Assembly: GCF_023100805.1 (NCBI RefSeq)
Contig: NZ_CP095855.1
Span: forward strand, 7,543,001 to 7,607,000
Length of the DNA stretch: 64,000 nt
Direction: 5' to 3'
Origin: Chitinophaga filiformis
GTDB taxonomy: Bacteria; Bacteroidota; Bacteroidia; Chitinophagales; Chitinophagaceae
The position numbers and the translations under genes are program-made. Shown here one piece after another: positions 54,273 through 63,478 of the stretch. The notes below the pieces were generated by a model that worked only from the letters and a program-made list of their open reading frames with translations, had not been told where the DNA came from and did not search any database. Every line of letters starts with the position of its first letter. Within the stretch, counting starts at the first letter, position 1.

Positions 54273-54860
54273 ATGAAAGAAAAGGTAATCAGGGCTTTAT
54301 ATGATGAGAAGACTATAACTGTCTACCAGGCGTACAATAAAACAATTGCATTGCATGCCATTAAAGCCCAGACATTCGTTTCTCCTCCTTTCAAAAGGGA
54401 GCGGATGACATGGATTAAACCTTCTTTTCTCTGGATGATGTACCGTTCAGGATGGGGAACCAAAGAAAACCAGGAATATATTTTATCTGTTAAGATAAAG
54501 CGGGAAGGATTCGAATGGGCATTACAAAATGCCTGTCTGTCGCATTTTGATAATGCCGGCCATGCAACCTTTGATGATTGGAAGAAAAAGCTACAGACAT
54601 CGCCCGTACGTATTCAATGGGATCCTGAAAGGGATATTTATATGCAGCCGTTACATGAACAACGTGCTGTTCAAATGGGGTTGTCGGGGATCGCTGTAGA
54701 GAAATATATAGATGAGTGGATTGTGAGTATTGAGGATATTACAGCTTATGCACAAAATATCCGTGAGCTTATTAAAGCTGGTAAAATAGATCAGGCAAAG
54801 GAGTTGTTGCCGGTTGAGAGGCGTTATCCTTTGCCTGATGGCATCCAGTTGATGCATTGA
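54273..54860 (+). CDS. DUF4291 domain protein
   Basis: A 195-residue cytoplasmic protein. RALYDEKTITVYQAYNKTIA, ERMTWIKPSFLWMMYRSGWG, QNACLSHF and LHEQRAVQMGLSGIAVEKYI are the DUF4291 hallmarks. Its function is not known to me. It is divergent from the sigma gene, with a promoter-like region and a CATC-N8-GATG hairpin plus T7 (54212-54236) between them. Monocistronic. Confidence 0.85.
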   Translation: MKEKVIRALYDEKTITVYQAYNKTIALHAIKAQTFVSPPFKRERMTWIKPSFLWMMYRSGWGTKENQEYILSVKIKREGFEWALQNACLSHFDNAGHATFDDWKKKLQTSPVRIQWDPERDIYMQPLHEQRAVQMGLSGIAVEKYIDEWIVSIEDITAYAQNIRELIKAGKIDQAKELLPVERRYPLPDGIQLMH

Positions 54861-54889
54861 TTAAATGAAATTAAAATATTCGCCCAAAC

Positions 54890-55510
54890 TCATTGATTAG
54901 TACTGCCATCGGCCAAACGAACGAGGTTAAAATCAATTCTTTTATTAAATGGTTTGTCAATAGAAGTGATGTAATACTCCCTATCAAGCAACGGCTTTAT
55001 AGTATCAAATTCATCTTCATTAAAAATGAAAATGTTTCTTTGGTTCACTCTATATCTCGTACCATCCGCTTTTATAGTTGAAATACCATTTCTATTACAG
55101 TAAGCAGAAACTATCAGCTGTTCAAAAATATCACGGAAATCCTCTTCATTCAGATGATACAGATAACCTGCGTCATTCCATATGATAAATCTATTCTCAG
55201 GTTCAGTTTCAAAATTCAGTAACAAATCAAAAAGCGCATGGGGATTTGTACCTAATTCATAACCAACTGGCAAAGCCAAATTAGCCTGATAAACAAATGA
55301 TTTATAGTCCGGGATCAATCTCCCGTATAGCGTTGCCACTTCGACATTTCCACTCCTGATGAGGAACTGTGTATAATTAGTAATAAACCAGATCATTTTG
55401 TCACGATCCTTCTCTATTACAATAAAATCATTGGCAGACGCAGCTTCCAATAAGCGATGCCATTCAAAAACCGGTTGGTCAATGTTGACTTTAATCTCAT
55501 TCAAATGCAT
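54890..55510 (-). CDS. Protein of unknown function (206 aa)
   Basis: A soluble protein without signal peptide. It has MHLNEIKVNIDQPVFEWHRL and many aromatic residues (PENRFIIWNDAGYLYHLNEE). I recognise no family. It is clearly AT-richer than its neighbours (adenine- and thymine-ending codons dominate), which hints at acquisition by transfer. It is 45 bases downstream of the next small gene on the same strand; size and base composition would suit an immunity or defence-linked role, but nothing confirms that. Confidence 0.6.
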   Translation of the reverse strand: MHLNEIKVNIDQPVFEWHRLLEAASANDFIVIEKDRDKMIWFITNYTQFLIRSGNVEVATLYGRLIPDYKSFVYQANLALPVGYELGTNPHALFDLLLNFETEPENRFIIWNDAGYLYHLNEEDFRDIFEQLIVSAYCNRNGISTIKADGTRYRVNQRNIFIFNEDEFDTIKPLLDREYYITSIDKPFNKRIDFNLVRLADGSTNQ

Positions 55511-55554
55511 GTATAAAGGTTATGTCTTAGATTCCAAATGGAACCTGTTATCAC

Positions 55555-55974
55555 TTACTTTAATAAAAACCACAATACCTGGAACATTCCTTGTACAGGA
55601 TCGCCGCTTTCGGATTTTAATATATACTTTTCTCCTGTCTTATCAGTTAAAATAAGTCTGCTAAATCGGCCAGGCGCGATGCCTTCTGCGCGCTCTAATA
55701 AAAATGCAGGCTCTACATTGACCAGGTTATCAAACAATATTTCATATGGAACACTTTCTGCCCCTGGTTTAGCGATTACCCGCCTATTGGTAAGCAGGGA
55801 CCATTCCTGCTCATTATTGAAATAAACAATTATGCCCTTTTCGCCTTCTTTAAGCCGCTTTAATATACCTGTATACAAAATGCTGTTTTCCTCCGTTACT
55901 ATTTTTGTAAGTACTCCCTCACCACCTTTCCGTTTGAATATAGCGACCATAACAGATGATCTGTCTTTCTCCAT
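55555..55974 (-). CDS. Protein of unknown function (139 aa)
   Basis: A small soluble protein with a beta-rich pattern (ILKRLKEGEKGIIVYFNNEQ, EWSLLTNRRVIAKP and RLILTDKTGEKYIL), reminiscent of bacterial PH-like domains that carry LTNRRVI-type strands. The start may be 55974 or the ATG 24 bases later (MVAIFKRKGGEG). It lies upstream of and is probably cotranscribed with the 206-residue unknown gene. No function assigned. Confidence 0.55.
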   Translation of the reverse strand: MEKDRSSVMVAIFKRKGGEGVLTKIVTEENSILYTGILKRLKEGEKGIIVYFNNEQEWSLLTNRRVIAKPGAESVPYEILFDNLVNVEPAFLLERAEGIAPGRFSRLILTDKTGEKYILKSESGDPVQGMFQVLWFLLK

Positions 55975-56069
55975 AATTATTTTACGATAAAATTGAGTAA
56001 ATTTAATAACAATTCCCCGGCATCTCTATCCCCCCTTATCAGATTGTCATTTCACCTAACTCCAACCAC

Positions 56070-57014
56070 ATGAAAACGTGTATACTCATTATCTGCATGC
56101 TGCATATCTTATCGTATCGCTTATTCGCTCAGCAGACAGACACCGCCAGCTACTACCAGCAGCTGGAAGAAAAGTACCAGCGGCTAAAAGACTCTACCTC
56201 CCGCTTGTCTCCGTTTATTCCCGCTGTTTCGTCGGTACTCGTCAATCACCGGCAACTGGAATTAAACTTCTTTGCATCTATTATATCTGCTAACAATTAC
56301 AGGGATGACGACGGCCACCTGGGCGACCTCAATGTCCGTCAAACGTACCTCTACCGCACATTACAGGCAACATATGGCGTATCAAAACACGCACGCTTCA
56401 ATGTCGGAATAGATGTAAATATTGTGATGGGAAGGATAGACCAGGACAGGAACAGTTCTATATTTAAGGTCTTTGATACAGATGTGGAAGGTAACAGCAA
56501 ATCAGCAAGAGCCATTACATCTGTAGCGGCGAGGATCAGGTGGAGGCCCCTGAGAAGGAATTATAATTTCACCATACAAAGCAGTGCCATCTTCCCGACG
56601 GGTATCAGTCGCGCGAAGCAGCAGGTATTAGGTTATAACCAGTTTTTTCTGCTGACACAATTCCTGTACAACCAGCCTTTGAGTGAACGCCTGTTCCTCT
56701 TTTCCCAGCTGGGTTTGCAATATGGATTTGAGAGAGACAATACCCCGGCAGCCTTCTTCTCTCCCATCTCCCTGTACTTAAGTTATTTAATCCCCAGGAA
56801 AACTATCCCCTTTATTTTGTTTAATTATATTCCTATGTTCATGAAAGATAACAGCTGGTCTTACAGCCGCTATACGATGCAGCTTGGCGGCGGATTACAA
56901 TACCAGATCACCCGCCGGCTGCTCATCAATGGCTTTTATGCCAATGATATCAAAGGAAAGAACTACCCGGACTTCAACACTTACAGTCTCAGTTTGCGCT
57001 ATGTGCTACACTAA
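56070..57014 (+). CDS. Outer-membrane beta-barrel-like protein
   Basis: A 314-residue exported protein. The signal peptide is MKTCILIICMLHILSYRLFA. The mature part has long alternating amphipathic strands (LFLFSQLGLQYGFERD, PISLYLSYLIPRKTI and TMQLGGGLQYQITRR), and ends NTYSLSLRYVLH with a terminal aromatic-hydrophobic pattern typical of outer-membrane barrels. No TonB box or plug. Transport or sensing function is unknown. Convergent with the TIG lipoprotein gene (4 bases between stops). Confidence 0.65.
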   Translation: MKTCILIICMLHILSYRLFAQQTDTASYYQQLEEKYQRLKDSTSRLSPFIPAVSSVLVNHRQLELNFFASIISANNYRDDDGHLGDLNVRQTYLYRTLQATYGVSKHARFNVGIDVNIVMGRIDQDRNSSIFKVFDTDVEGNSKSARAITSVAARIRWRPLRRNYNFTIQSSAIFPTGISRAKQQVLGYNQFFLLTQFLYNQPLSERLFLFSQLGLQYGFERDNTPAAFFSPISLYLSYLIPRKTIPFILFNYIPMFMKDNSWSYSRYTMQLGGGLQYQITRRLLINGFYANDIKGKNYPDFNTYSLSLRYVLH

Positions 57015-57018
57015 TGTA

Positions 57019-58020
57019 TCACTGATCGCATTGCAGGTCAGGCTCATTGGATCTCCTGTCAAACGTACATGTTGAGATAGTACCTGTTTTAGAAGAGATC
57101 AGCACCATTTTCAATACACAGGGATTCGCTGTAGGAGAAGAGAATTGTCCGGCGAAAGTTTCACCTGTCGTCTTATTGGTAAACTCAATGTAGTTTAAGT
57201 CATTATAGTCCTTGTTCTTATCAAAGTGATATTCGTAGCTGCCGGTCACGTCATAATTGAATGTACCGTCATCTGTATTGAGATCAACGAAGTTATTCCC
57301 ATCCTGCAGGGAGAACAGCCCGCAGCTCCAGTTGTTCGAAATACCCGGAACATAGTTGGGCGGTGGGATTGTAATGATTGAGAAGTTAACGCTGGCAGGC
57401 CCTGCAGGTGGCGGACCTGATACCTGGAAATTGATCGTAGACGTGCCTTTAACAGTTTTCACCTTTACGGTCGCCGTGCCTGCAGGCAGGTCTTTGGGTA
57501 CGGTAACGGTGATCACCTTCTTATTGTTAGTATAAACAACAGCATCTTTATCATTAAAGGTGACACTGATAGCACCTGAAAGATTATCGCCGTAGATCAG
57601 TACAGGATATTCTGTGAAGTTGGCCGCCGGAATGATCTTACTGAGCGTTGGCGGCAAGGGATCTACATTGTCCGGTTCTTTTATTACTTCGAACTGCAGT
57701 TCATTGGACTTTCCTCCACTGGTGTACACTGCGATCTTGTTCATACCTACAGTGGCTCCTGACGGCACAACTGTTGTAATAGAAGTGCCGGTATTACCCA
57801 CAATTGTAGAAGCGGTACTATTGAACGTGATCTTGTCGGCATTACCAATGTTCTGCCCATTTACAGTTACAGGATCGCCCACGATACCTTTCAGGGGAGA
57901 GACAGAACTAAGTGCCGGCACCGGGGTGACCTCCTTTTTGGATTTGCCGCAGCGCGGGCCTGTAAACAGGATGATCAGCAACAGCAGGAATAGCTGTCTG
58001 CCCCTTATCAACTGTTTCAT
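57019..58020 (-). CDS. IPT/TIG-domain lipoprotein
   Basis: A 333-residue lipoprotein. The N-terminal signal (MKQLIRGRQLFLLLLIILFT) leads to the lipobox GPRC (Cys24). Two IPT/TIG immunoglobulin-like domains follow: SVSPLKGIVGDPVTVNGQNI to ELQFEVI, and LSKIIPAANFTEYPVLIYGD to TINFQV. A C-terminal part of about 120 residues has three Cys. It should be surface- or periplasm-exposed; related domains bind carbohydrate or protein. It sits 37 bases downstream of the exported coiled-coil gene in the same direction. Confidence 0.8.
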   Translation of the reverse strand: MKQLIRGRQLFLLLLIILFTGPRCGKSKKEVTPVPALSSVSPLKGIVGDPVTVNGQNIGNADKITFNSTASTIVGNTGTSITTVVPSGATVGMNKIAVYTSGGKSNELQFEVIKEPDNVDPLPPTLSKIIPAANFTEYPVLIYGDNLSGAISVTFNDKDAVVYTNNKKVITVTVPKDLPAGTATVKVKTVKGTSTINFQVSGPPPAGPASVNFSIITIPPPNYVPGISNNWSCGLFSLQDGNNFVDLNTDDGTFNYDVTGSYEYHFDKNKDYNDLNYIEFTNKTTGETFAGQFSSPTANPCVLKMVLISSKTGTISTCTFDRRSNEPDLQCDQ

Positions 58021-58056
58021 AAGTGTCGTTTTATATTACTTTGAATAAGCTGTCTG

Positions 58057-59046
58057 TTACATGGCCAATCTGCTTAAGAGGATCTGCGCCCTGTTGTCCA
58101 GCTCCTGCAGCCTTCTTTCGAGTTGCAGCTGCGAAGCCTCTATTTCACGCATAACGGTATCTTTAAATTCTTTTCTCCGCCCGCCTTTTATCTCTCCCCT
58201 GTTATATTCATTGATATCTCTTATCTTTAAGTTCAGGGTGAAGATATTGGCGCTATGCAGTTCACCCAATGCATAATTGAACCATTCCCGTACTTCAGTG
58301 GCCTTTGCTTCACTTTCCCATAAGTCCGCCACCATTTCCTCATATCCGCTATGTTTCCTGTTAATATCTTCAAAGGCTTCATTATAACTGGTCACGGCGT
58401 CTGTAAGCACCTGCATCGCCTGCGGGTCATCAAACGCATGCCTTGCGGTGAACTTGAAGGCATCTTTCAGATCTTTTGCCTCGTTCGTATAGTTATTGAT
58501 AGCAGCAGCCAGCTGTGGATAAAAGTCCTTTCTTCTTCTGTCAAGATCTATCTGGTCTTTCAGATCTTCCAGCTTGATGTTGGTCATCTTCTGGATCTCA
58601 TCCCGGAAAGCAACCAGTGACTGCTCTATACCATCCTGTTTCACGCCCAGTTGCAGCAGGCCATTCTTGATCTCATTATTGCTTCTGGCTACAGCGCGGG
58701 TGAGAATATCCTTCGGGGAATCTCCCACAATGAAAACAGTGGCAATACTGCTATCTCTCGGTACTGCTACACTTCCTCCGGGTGGATACAGAATGCTCTG
58801 GTCACTGTCCACCAGTTCCAAGGTTACGGTACTGACATTGTTGTTAATGGGAATAATGAATTGTCCGTCTGAACCAGTCGTTCCCCGCCCCTGGTCTACG
58901 AGCCTGACGGAGATATTGTTCAGCGCTTTACTGCCGTCGAAAAGCACCACCCTTCCTTTAAATCTTCTGACGTTCTGGCTGAAACAAACATGCGTAAGCA
59001 ATAGCAAACATATTGCAAGGCGGCATCTCAAACATCCTTTTGGCAT
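58057..59046 (-). CDS. Exported carboxypeptidase-regulatory-domain/coiled-coil protein
   Basis: A 329-residue protein. The signal peptide (MPKGCLRCRLAICLLLLTHV to CFSQ) is followed by a CarboxypepD regulatory-like beta-sandwich (FKGRVVLFDGSKALNNISVR to STVTLELVD, about 28-100), then a long helical region (110-329) with charged heptads (FRDEIQKMTNIKLEDLKDQI and ASQLQLERRLQELDNRAQIL). No enzyme motif. It probably works with the upstream membrane protein (10 bases) and the downstream TIG lipoprotein in the periplasm. Confidence 0.75.
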   Translation of the reverse strand: MPKGCLRCRLAICLLLLTHVCFSQNVRRFKGRVVLFDGSKALNNISVRLVDQGRGTTGSDGQFIIPINNNVSTVTLELVDSDQSILYPPGGSVAVPRDSSIATVFIVGDSPKDILTRAVARSNNEIKNGLLQLGVKQDGIEQSLVAFRDEIQKMTNIKLEDLKDQIDLDRRRKDFYPQLAAAINNYTNEAKDLKDAFKFTARHAFDDPQAMQVLTDAVTSYNEAFEDINRKHSGYEEMVADLWESEAKATEVREWFNYALGELHSANIFTLNLKIRDINEYNRGEIKGGRRKEFKDTVMREIEASQLQLERRLQELDNRAQILLSRLAM

Positions 59047-59056
59047 ATATATCAGA

Positions 59057-59923
59057 TTAAGGGGTCTTATCTATTCTCAGATCAATCGGTATTGTCGATG
59101 AAATAGTCACTACTTCGTTGAACCTGGTGATCCCATCTGTGACCACCTTCAATTGCGCCTTCTCTCCTGGTGGCAATGGTACTGTCAGGGAAAAATTTCC
59201 ATTGGGATCTGTGTAACAGGTAGCCAGTCCGCTGGAAAAATCAAGCAAGGCATGCACAACGGCCATATTCTTCTGATCCAGCACGGAACCTCTAACCAAT
59301 GTGGACAATGATTCTTTGGTCCTGGTAACATGGATATCCACATAATCTTCATTCTTAGAGATCAGCACCTCATTGGAATCTGCCAGTTGATAACTGTTAA
59401 TAGCAGGTACTATCCTGACTTTCCTGTTGTGATACTTTTCCGGTATATTATAGAATGCCACCTCTCCATCATGGATATTCACTGTTTTTGGTTCTTTCCC
59501 GATATACAAGGTCACCGTACCTTCATTCAGGGTAGTCATGGGACGGTCATTGCTGACAATGCGCATTTTCACATCAAACTGTTCCTTCCTGTTGAAGTTA
59601 GGCATAATAAAGCCACCGCCTACTACGAGGGCGAATATCACGATAGGACCTGTCAGCTGCAGCTTTCCGTAAGAGACGCTTTCATTTGATGTAAAGGAAG
59701 CATACGATTTCATTGCACCGGCAAGAAAAGCTGCACTGCTGAATCCGAGGGGGATGAGAATGATGTAATAAATATTTCCCGTGATCCCAAGATCTTCCAG
59801 TTCTTTACCAAAGAAGATCAATACACCTGCAGCCAGGAAGGACAACAGGAAAGCCACCCCACTGATCCATATCCAATTCATACGGCGCCTTGAGGCTGAG
59901 CGTCCGTTTGCAACAGTCTTCAT
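59057..59923 (-). CDS. Membrane protein with C-terminal carboxypeptidase-regulatory-like domain
   Basis: A 288-residue inner-membrane protein. Three transmembrane helices lie at about 17-38 (WIWISGVAFLLSFLAAGVLI), 50-71 (IYYIILIPLGFSSAAFLAGA) and 90-107 (TGPIVIFALVVGGGFIM). The rest (about 115-288) is a periplasmic beta-rich part, ending in a CarboxypepD regulatory-like domain (VRGSVLDQKNMAVVHALLDF to KAQLKVVTDG). Start ATG 59923; a GTG at 59935 is also possible. First gene of a three-gene minus-strand group with no recognised function. Confidence 0.72.
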   Translation of the reverse strand: MKTVANGRSASRRRMNWIWISGVAFLLSFLAAGVLIFFGKELEDLGITGNIYYIILIPLGFSSAAFLAGAMKSYASFTSNESVSYGKLQLTGPIVIFALVVGGGFIMPNFNRKEQFDVKMRIVSNDRPMTTLNEGTVTLYIGKEPKTVNIHDGEVAFYNIPEKYHNRKVRIVPAINSYQLADSNEVLISKNEDYVDIHVTRTKESLSTLVRGSVLDQKNMAVVHALLDFSSGLATCYTDPNGNFSLTVPLPPGEKAQLKVVTDGITRFNEVVTISSTIPIDLRIDKTP

Positions 59924-60487
59924 ATTATTATTCACATGAACTTATATACAAGCCATAAAATAAATGCTATTGGTGATTGGCATACTGTATCGCCTGGCTA
60001 TATACCTGGATTATTTCTTTAGTGACGAATGAAATATTGCGGCCTCACATGTATTTCATCTTCGTGCTACGCGCCTAAACCATCATCTTATTGCGCTATA
60101 GAGGAAATTGGGGTGAGGGATCTTTATAACGAATTTGCTTATGTTAAGTTATAAATATTTTTTCAAACTGCTATCAGTATTTTTTACTATTATATAAAAT
60201 TGGTTCATAGATGAAACGCAGTTCCACAGAGGACTATAGGAGATTATTATAATTTATTTATTTTAATCATCGGTCAATAGTACACTGATGATAGGACAGT
60301 GATGAATGCAAGACACTTTGCACATAAAAGATCAGGGCTTAGTTATACAGAGGGTAATAAGCCGCGCAAATACAGGCAGCCGCCCCAATTACTTTGAGAC
60401 GGCTGCACTGCATACTGCCTGGAATGCATTTACAAACACTACTTATTCACAGCTTTCTAACGCTTCTGGCAGTCTATGTAACGATGA
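59924..60487. other. 564-bp AT-rich region without a gene
   Basis: No convincing coding sequence on either strand. It holds a GCAGCCG (60376-60382) and CGGCTGC (60400-60406) hairpin that may end the minus-strand GH5-type transcript, and A/T-rich stretches where the promoter of the membrane-protein gene should be. I could not define that promoter. Confidence 0.4.
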
Positions 60488-63478
60488 CTATAAAACATCA
60501 AACACCAGGGTATCAGACAGGAACCAGTCTCCACCCAGGTTGTCGATGGTAATGTTGTGCGTACCAGCTTTAAGCACCACAACATATGAGAGATTGGCAA
60601 ATGCTACCTGGTCTGTCAGCAGCACACCATCTGCATAGATACTCACCCGCGCACCATTCTGTGACACTGAAGCAACTGTCAGCTTAAAATATCCGTCCTG
60701 GGGAAAGCTGACATTGATGGTAGCAGGATTATAGAACTCCGGATGAGCAGGTTTGCCATATACATACATGGCCAGGTTGGCAGCGTCCGGTGTTAATGTA
60801 CCGTCAGCAGCCAGCGTAAAGGTGTTCACCGGTGGTTTACTGCCCCACTGGTATCCCGGTAGCACTGTTCTGGCACCGGCAGTTTGTCCGGGCGCTGGAA
60901 GGCCCGACGCAAGTGATGGCACAAAAGCATAATGATCCACCTGTGTCCAGTCGCCACCGAGATTGTCTACCGTGATCCTGTGCAGTCCCGGTGTGAGCGC
61001 AACCACATAAGAGGTGTTAATAACAGCAGATTGGTCAAGCATTTTAACGCCGTCCACATATATGGTTACCCGTGGAAAACCTACCGAAATGGTAGCAGCG
61101 GTACGCACCTCGAAATATCCCGCCTGTGCGTAGTTGACAACAAAGGTAGGCGGATTGCGGTATTGCGTATTGGCCTGACTGCCGTACACAAACATTCCGA
61201 GACTGGAGGCACCTGGCCTTATACCGCTATTATCTACGGTAAAGACAGCAGCAGTTGTTGCAGCCCAACCCAGTACAGGCGACACAGATACAGGCGAGCT
61301 AAGCGCATCCGGCGTGCTAAGGGTAGCAGTAAATGCAATATCCCACGGCAGTTCCGGCAGATCGAAGCTTAACACACCATTGGCTGTGGTGGCTATCCGG
61401 GTATCGACAGGTTGCGCGGGAGCGGTAGTTGCGGCGGGCGCACAACTGTAAAAGTTGACGGTGTAGGTCCCGTTGCTCATACCGGGCATATTTACAATAG
61501 CGCCGGCAGGCACTGGTGGCGGAGGTGTGGTCGTGTTGTTATCTATAAAATACTGGTGGTTGTACAGCCTGTATTGGATATAACCTGCCGCCTGGCTGCT
61601 ATCAGCGCTTTTCAGGGCATATAGATTTAAAGGCCCTACTGCGTTGATAAACCTGAATTGGCCCACCAGTACCCAGTCAGTCCCCAGGTTGTCGACTTTA
61701 ATAGTATGCTGTCCAGCACTGACAGGCACCGTATAGATACCGTCTTTCTGAGCCACCTGGTCAAGCAGTTGTACGCCATCCACATAGATATTAACGTTAC
61801 CGCCATGAGGGCTGACATCTGCCGCTATCACGCTAAAGCTTCCGTTCTGCAGGTAATTGACATGAAAGGTGGGGGGTCTGCGCAAAGTACTGTTGTTTGT
61901 TACGCCCCAAACAAACTGTGAAAGCTCGCTTAGCCCCGGCGTCAGCTCGCCTTCATTATCCAATGTGAAGTCAAGAACAGGCGGAGGATTGTTGGGATTG
62001 CCCGCATCCACAGGCCACATTCCTTCGGGTTTGATGGTCAGGTCGGCCGGAGCTGTATTATAGTACGTCGGGGACGCTTTCTGATAATTACCGCTCACAA
62101 AAGGCACGATATCCTTAAACGCAGCCAGCCTTGAAAAGTGCGGATACAGGTTTTGGTCGTCCACCCAGTGTTCCCACCAGGGTATAGCACTGCCCATGGC
62201 GCCACTTAGCAGGGTTGCCCACATTGCATTGTGCATGCTGACGCCGTTCGGATCCACTAATTTCTCATCAGTAGCAATCACTGTCATGCCAAACTCGCCG
62301 TCCAGTACCGGTTTTGAATAGGTACTGAGACGTTGTTGATTCAGGTTGGCGAGCAGGCGTGGCATACGTGGATCCTGCTTGTACTTATGCACCTGCGTAA
62401 AATCGATACTGGTACTACGCCAGGTACCATCGCCATACTTCTCATCACCAAAGGATGTCGTAACAAGATGGTAAGGGTCGATCGATTTCAGATAGGCAGC
62501 CATTTCGTTATGCCATTGATCAATGACAGCCGAGTTGTCAAACTGTATAGTGTCGTCGGGCTTACTCTTATAGTAGGGTGTGTTGTCCACTTCATTGAAC
62601 AATTCCCAGCTTTGCAGGCTGCCTGCATATCCCCATCGTGCTACCAGGTAGCGCAGGCGGTTTTTGAAGATCTCTTTCGCGGTACTGTTACTAAAGAATG
62701 ACAATGGATCATCGCAGGGACCACCCTGTGCTACATTGTATGGATTGTTTTGCCACTCATCGCCTGCTACGAACTGGTTATGATAGTTGATGCAAAGCAT
62801 AATGGCATAACCGTTGGTTTGTCCGCGGGTGAGCAGGTAGTCGATCTGCTTGGCAGCTGTTTGCTTGTACTTTTTCAGCTTGTCAAATCCCGTTATACCT
62901 CCAACGTTGGTCCATTCCAGGGCCACTCCCCAGGTAGCCATCCAGATGCGGACAAAGTTGACACCTGTAGGCTCCAGCTTATTGAGATGATAGTTATAAT
63001 TAACAATAACATCACCATCGGGGAAGGCCAGATTTTCTCCCACGGGGATGTATTGTGCACCGCTATCCCATTGGAGATAACTGGTGTTGGTCTTACGAAT
63101 GTATCCCTTGCCGGTAGCTGACACACCGGAGCAGTTGAAGGAATATACAGGACTTGTGGCAGGGGCTCCGCCTTGCAGCCTGCCGGAGAGAACATACGTC
63201 CACGCACCTTCTTCATCCGGCGTAAAACGTACACGGAATGCGGCCGGGCCATTGATGGAAAGATCGCCGGTAGATGGATTGAGGTTGTAATCCTGCATCC
63301 AGAAAGCATCCACCGTTCGCTGCACACCTCCGGGGGAGGTAAAGGTAGCCTGCACGGCAATGTCTGTGTAATCGTAAGGGTTGGTGTAAGTAGCACTGAG
63401 GTCAATAACGGCCTCAAACAGATCCCATTTGGCCACGGTGGCCTGGGTTGGGCTAACGCCATTAAATGTAACTGGCAT
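60488..63478 (-). CDS. DUF5060/GH5-type glycoside hydrolase with three C-terminal repeats
   Basis: A 996-residue glycosidase. The N-terminal DUF5060 sandwich (KWDLFEAVIDLSATYTNPYD to VRFTPDEEGAWTY, about 15-95) leads to a TIM barrel. The probable acid/base is Glu296 in ELFNEVD and the nucleophile Glu395 in VLDGEFGM. The C-terminal third has three repeated beta domains, each with FVYG- or FVWG-like starts and NIYVDGVQLLDQ, then VDNLG-DW ends, likely carbohydrate-binding. It starts MPVTFNGVSPTQATV with no signal peptide and no T9SS domain. The substrate is unknown (a beta-glucan is plausible). Confidence 0.82.
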   Translation of the reverse strand: MPVTFNGVSPTQATVAKWDLFEAVIDLSATYTNPYDYTDIAVQATFTSPGGVQRTVDAFWMQDYNLNPSTGDLSINGPAAFRVRFTPDEEGAWTYVLSGRLQGGAPATSPVYSFNCSGVSATGKGYIRKTNTSYLQWDSGAQYIPVGENLAFPDGDVIVNYNYHLNKLEPTGVNFVRIWMATWGVALEWTNVGGITGFDKLKKYKQTAAKQIDYLLTRGQTNGYAIMLCINYHNQFVAGDEWQNNPYNVAQGGPCDDPLSFFSNSTAKEIFKNRLRYLVARWGYAGSLQSWELFNEVDNTPYYKSKPDDTIQFDNSAVIDQWHNEMAAYLKSIDPYHLVTTSFGDEKYGDGTWRSTSIDFTQVHKYKQDPRMPRLLANLNQQRLSTYSKPVLDGEFGMTVIATDEKLVDPNGVSMHNAMWATLLSGAMGSAIPWWEHWVDDQNLYPHFSRLAAFKDIVPFVSGNYQKASPTYYNTAPADLTIKPEGMWPVDAGNPNNPPPVLDFTLDNEGELTPGLSELSQFVWGVTNNSTLRRPPTFHVNYLQNGSFSVIAADVSPHGGNVNIYVDGVQLLDQVAQKDGIYTVPVSAGQHTIKVDNLGTDWVLVGQFRFINAVGPLNLYALKSADSSQAAGYIQYRLYNHQYFIDNNTTTPPPPVPAGAIVNMPGMSNGTYTVNFYSCAPAATTAPAQPVDTRIATTANGVLSFDLPELPWDIAFTATLSTPDALSSPVSVSPVLGWAATTAAVFTVDNSGIRPGASSLGMFVYGSQANTQYRNPPTFVVNYAQAGYFEVRTAATISVGFPRVTIYVDGVKMLDQSAVINTSYVVALTPGLHRITVDNLGGDWTQVDHYAFVPSLASGLPAPGQTAGARTVLPGYQWGSKPPVNTFTLAADGTLTPDAANLAMYVYGKPAHPEFYNPATINVSFPQDGYFKLTVASVSQNGARVSIYADGVLLTDQVAFANLSYVVVLKAGTHNITIDNLGGDWFLSDTLVFDVL

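Noticed and set aside
60306..60638. Plus-strand frame of 110 codons
   Set aside because: It overlaps the 3' end of the GH5-type gene on the other strand and lacks any family likeness.
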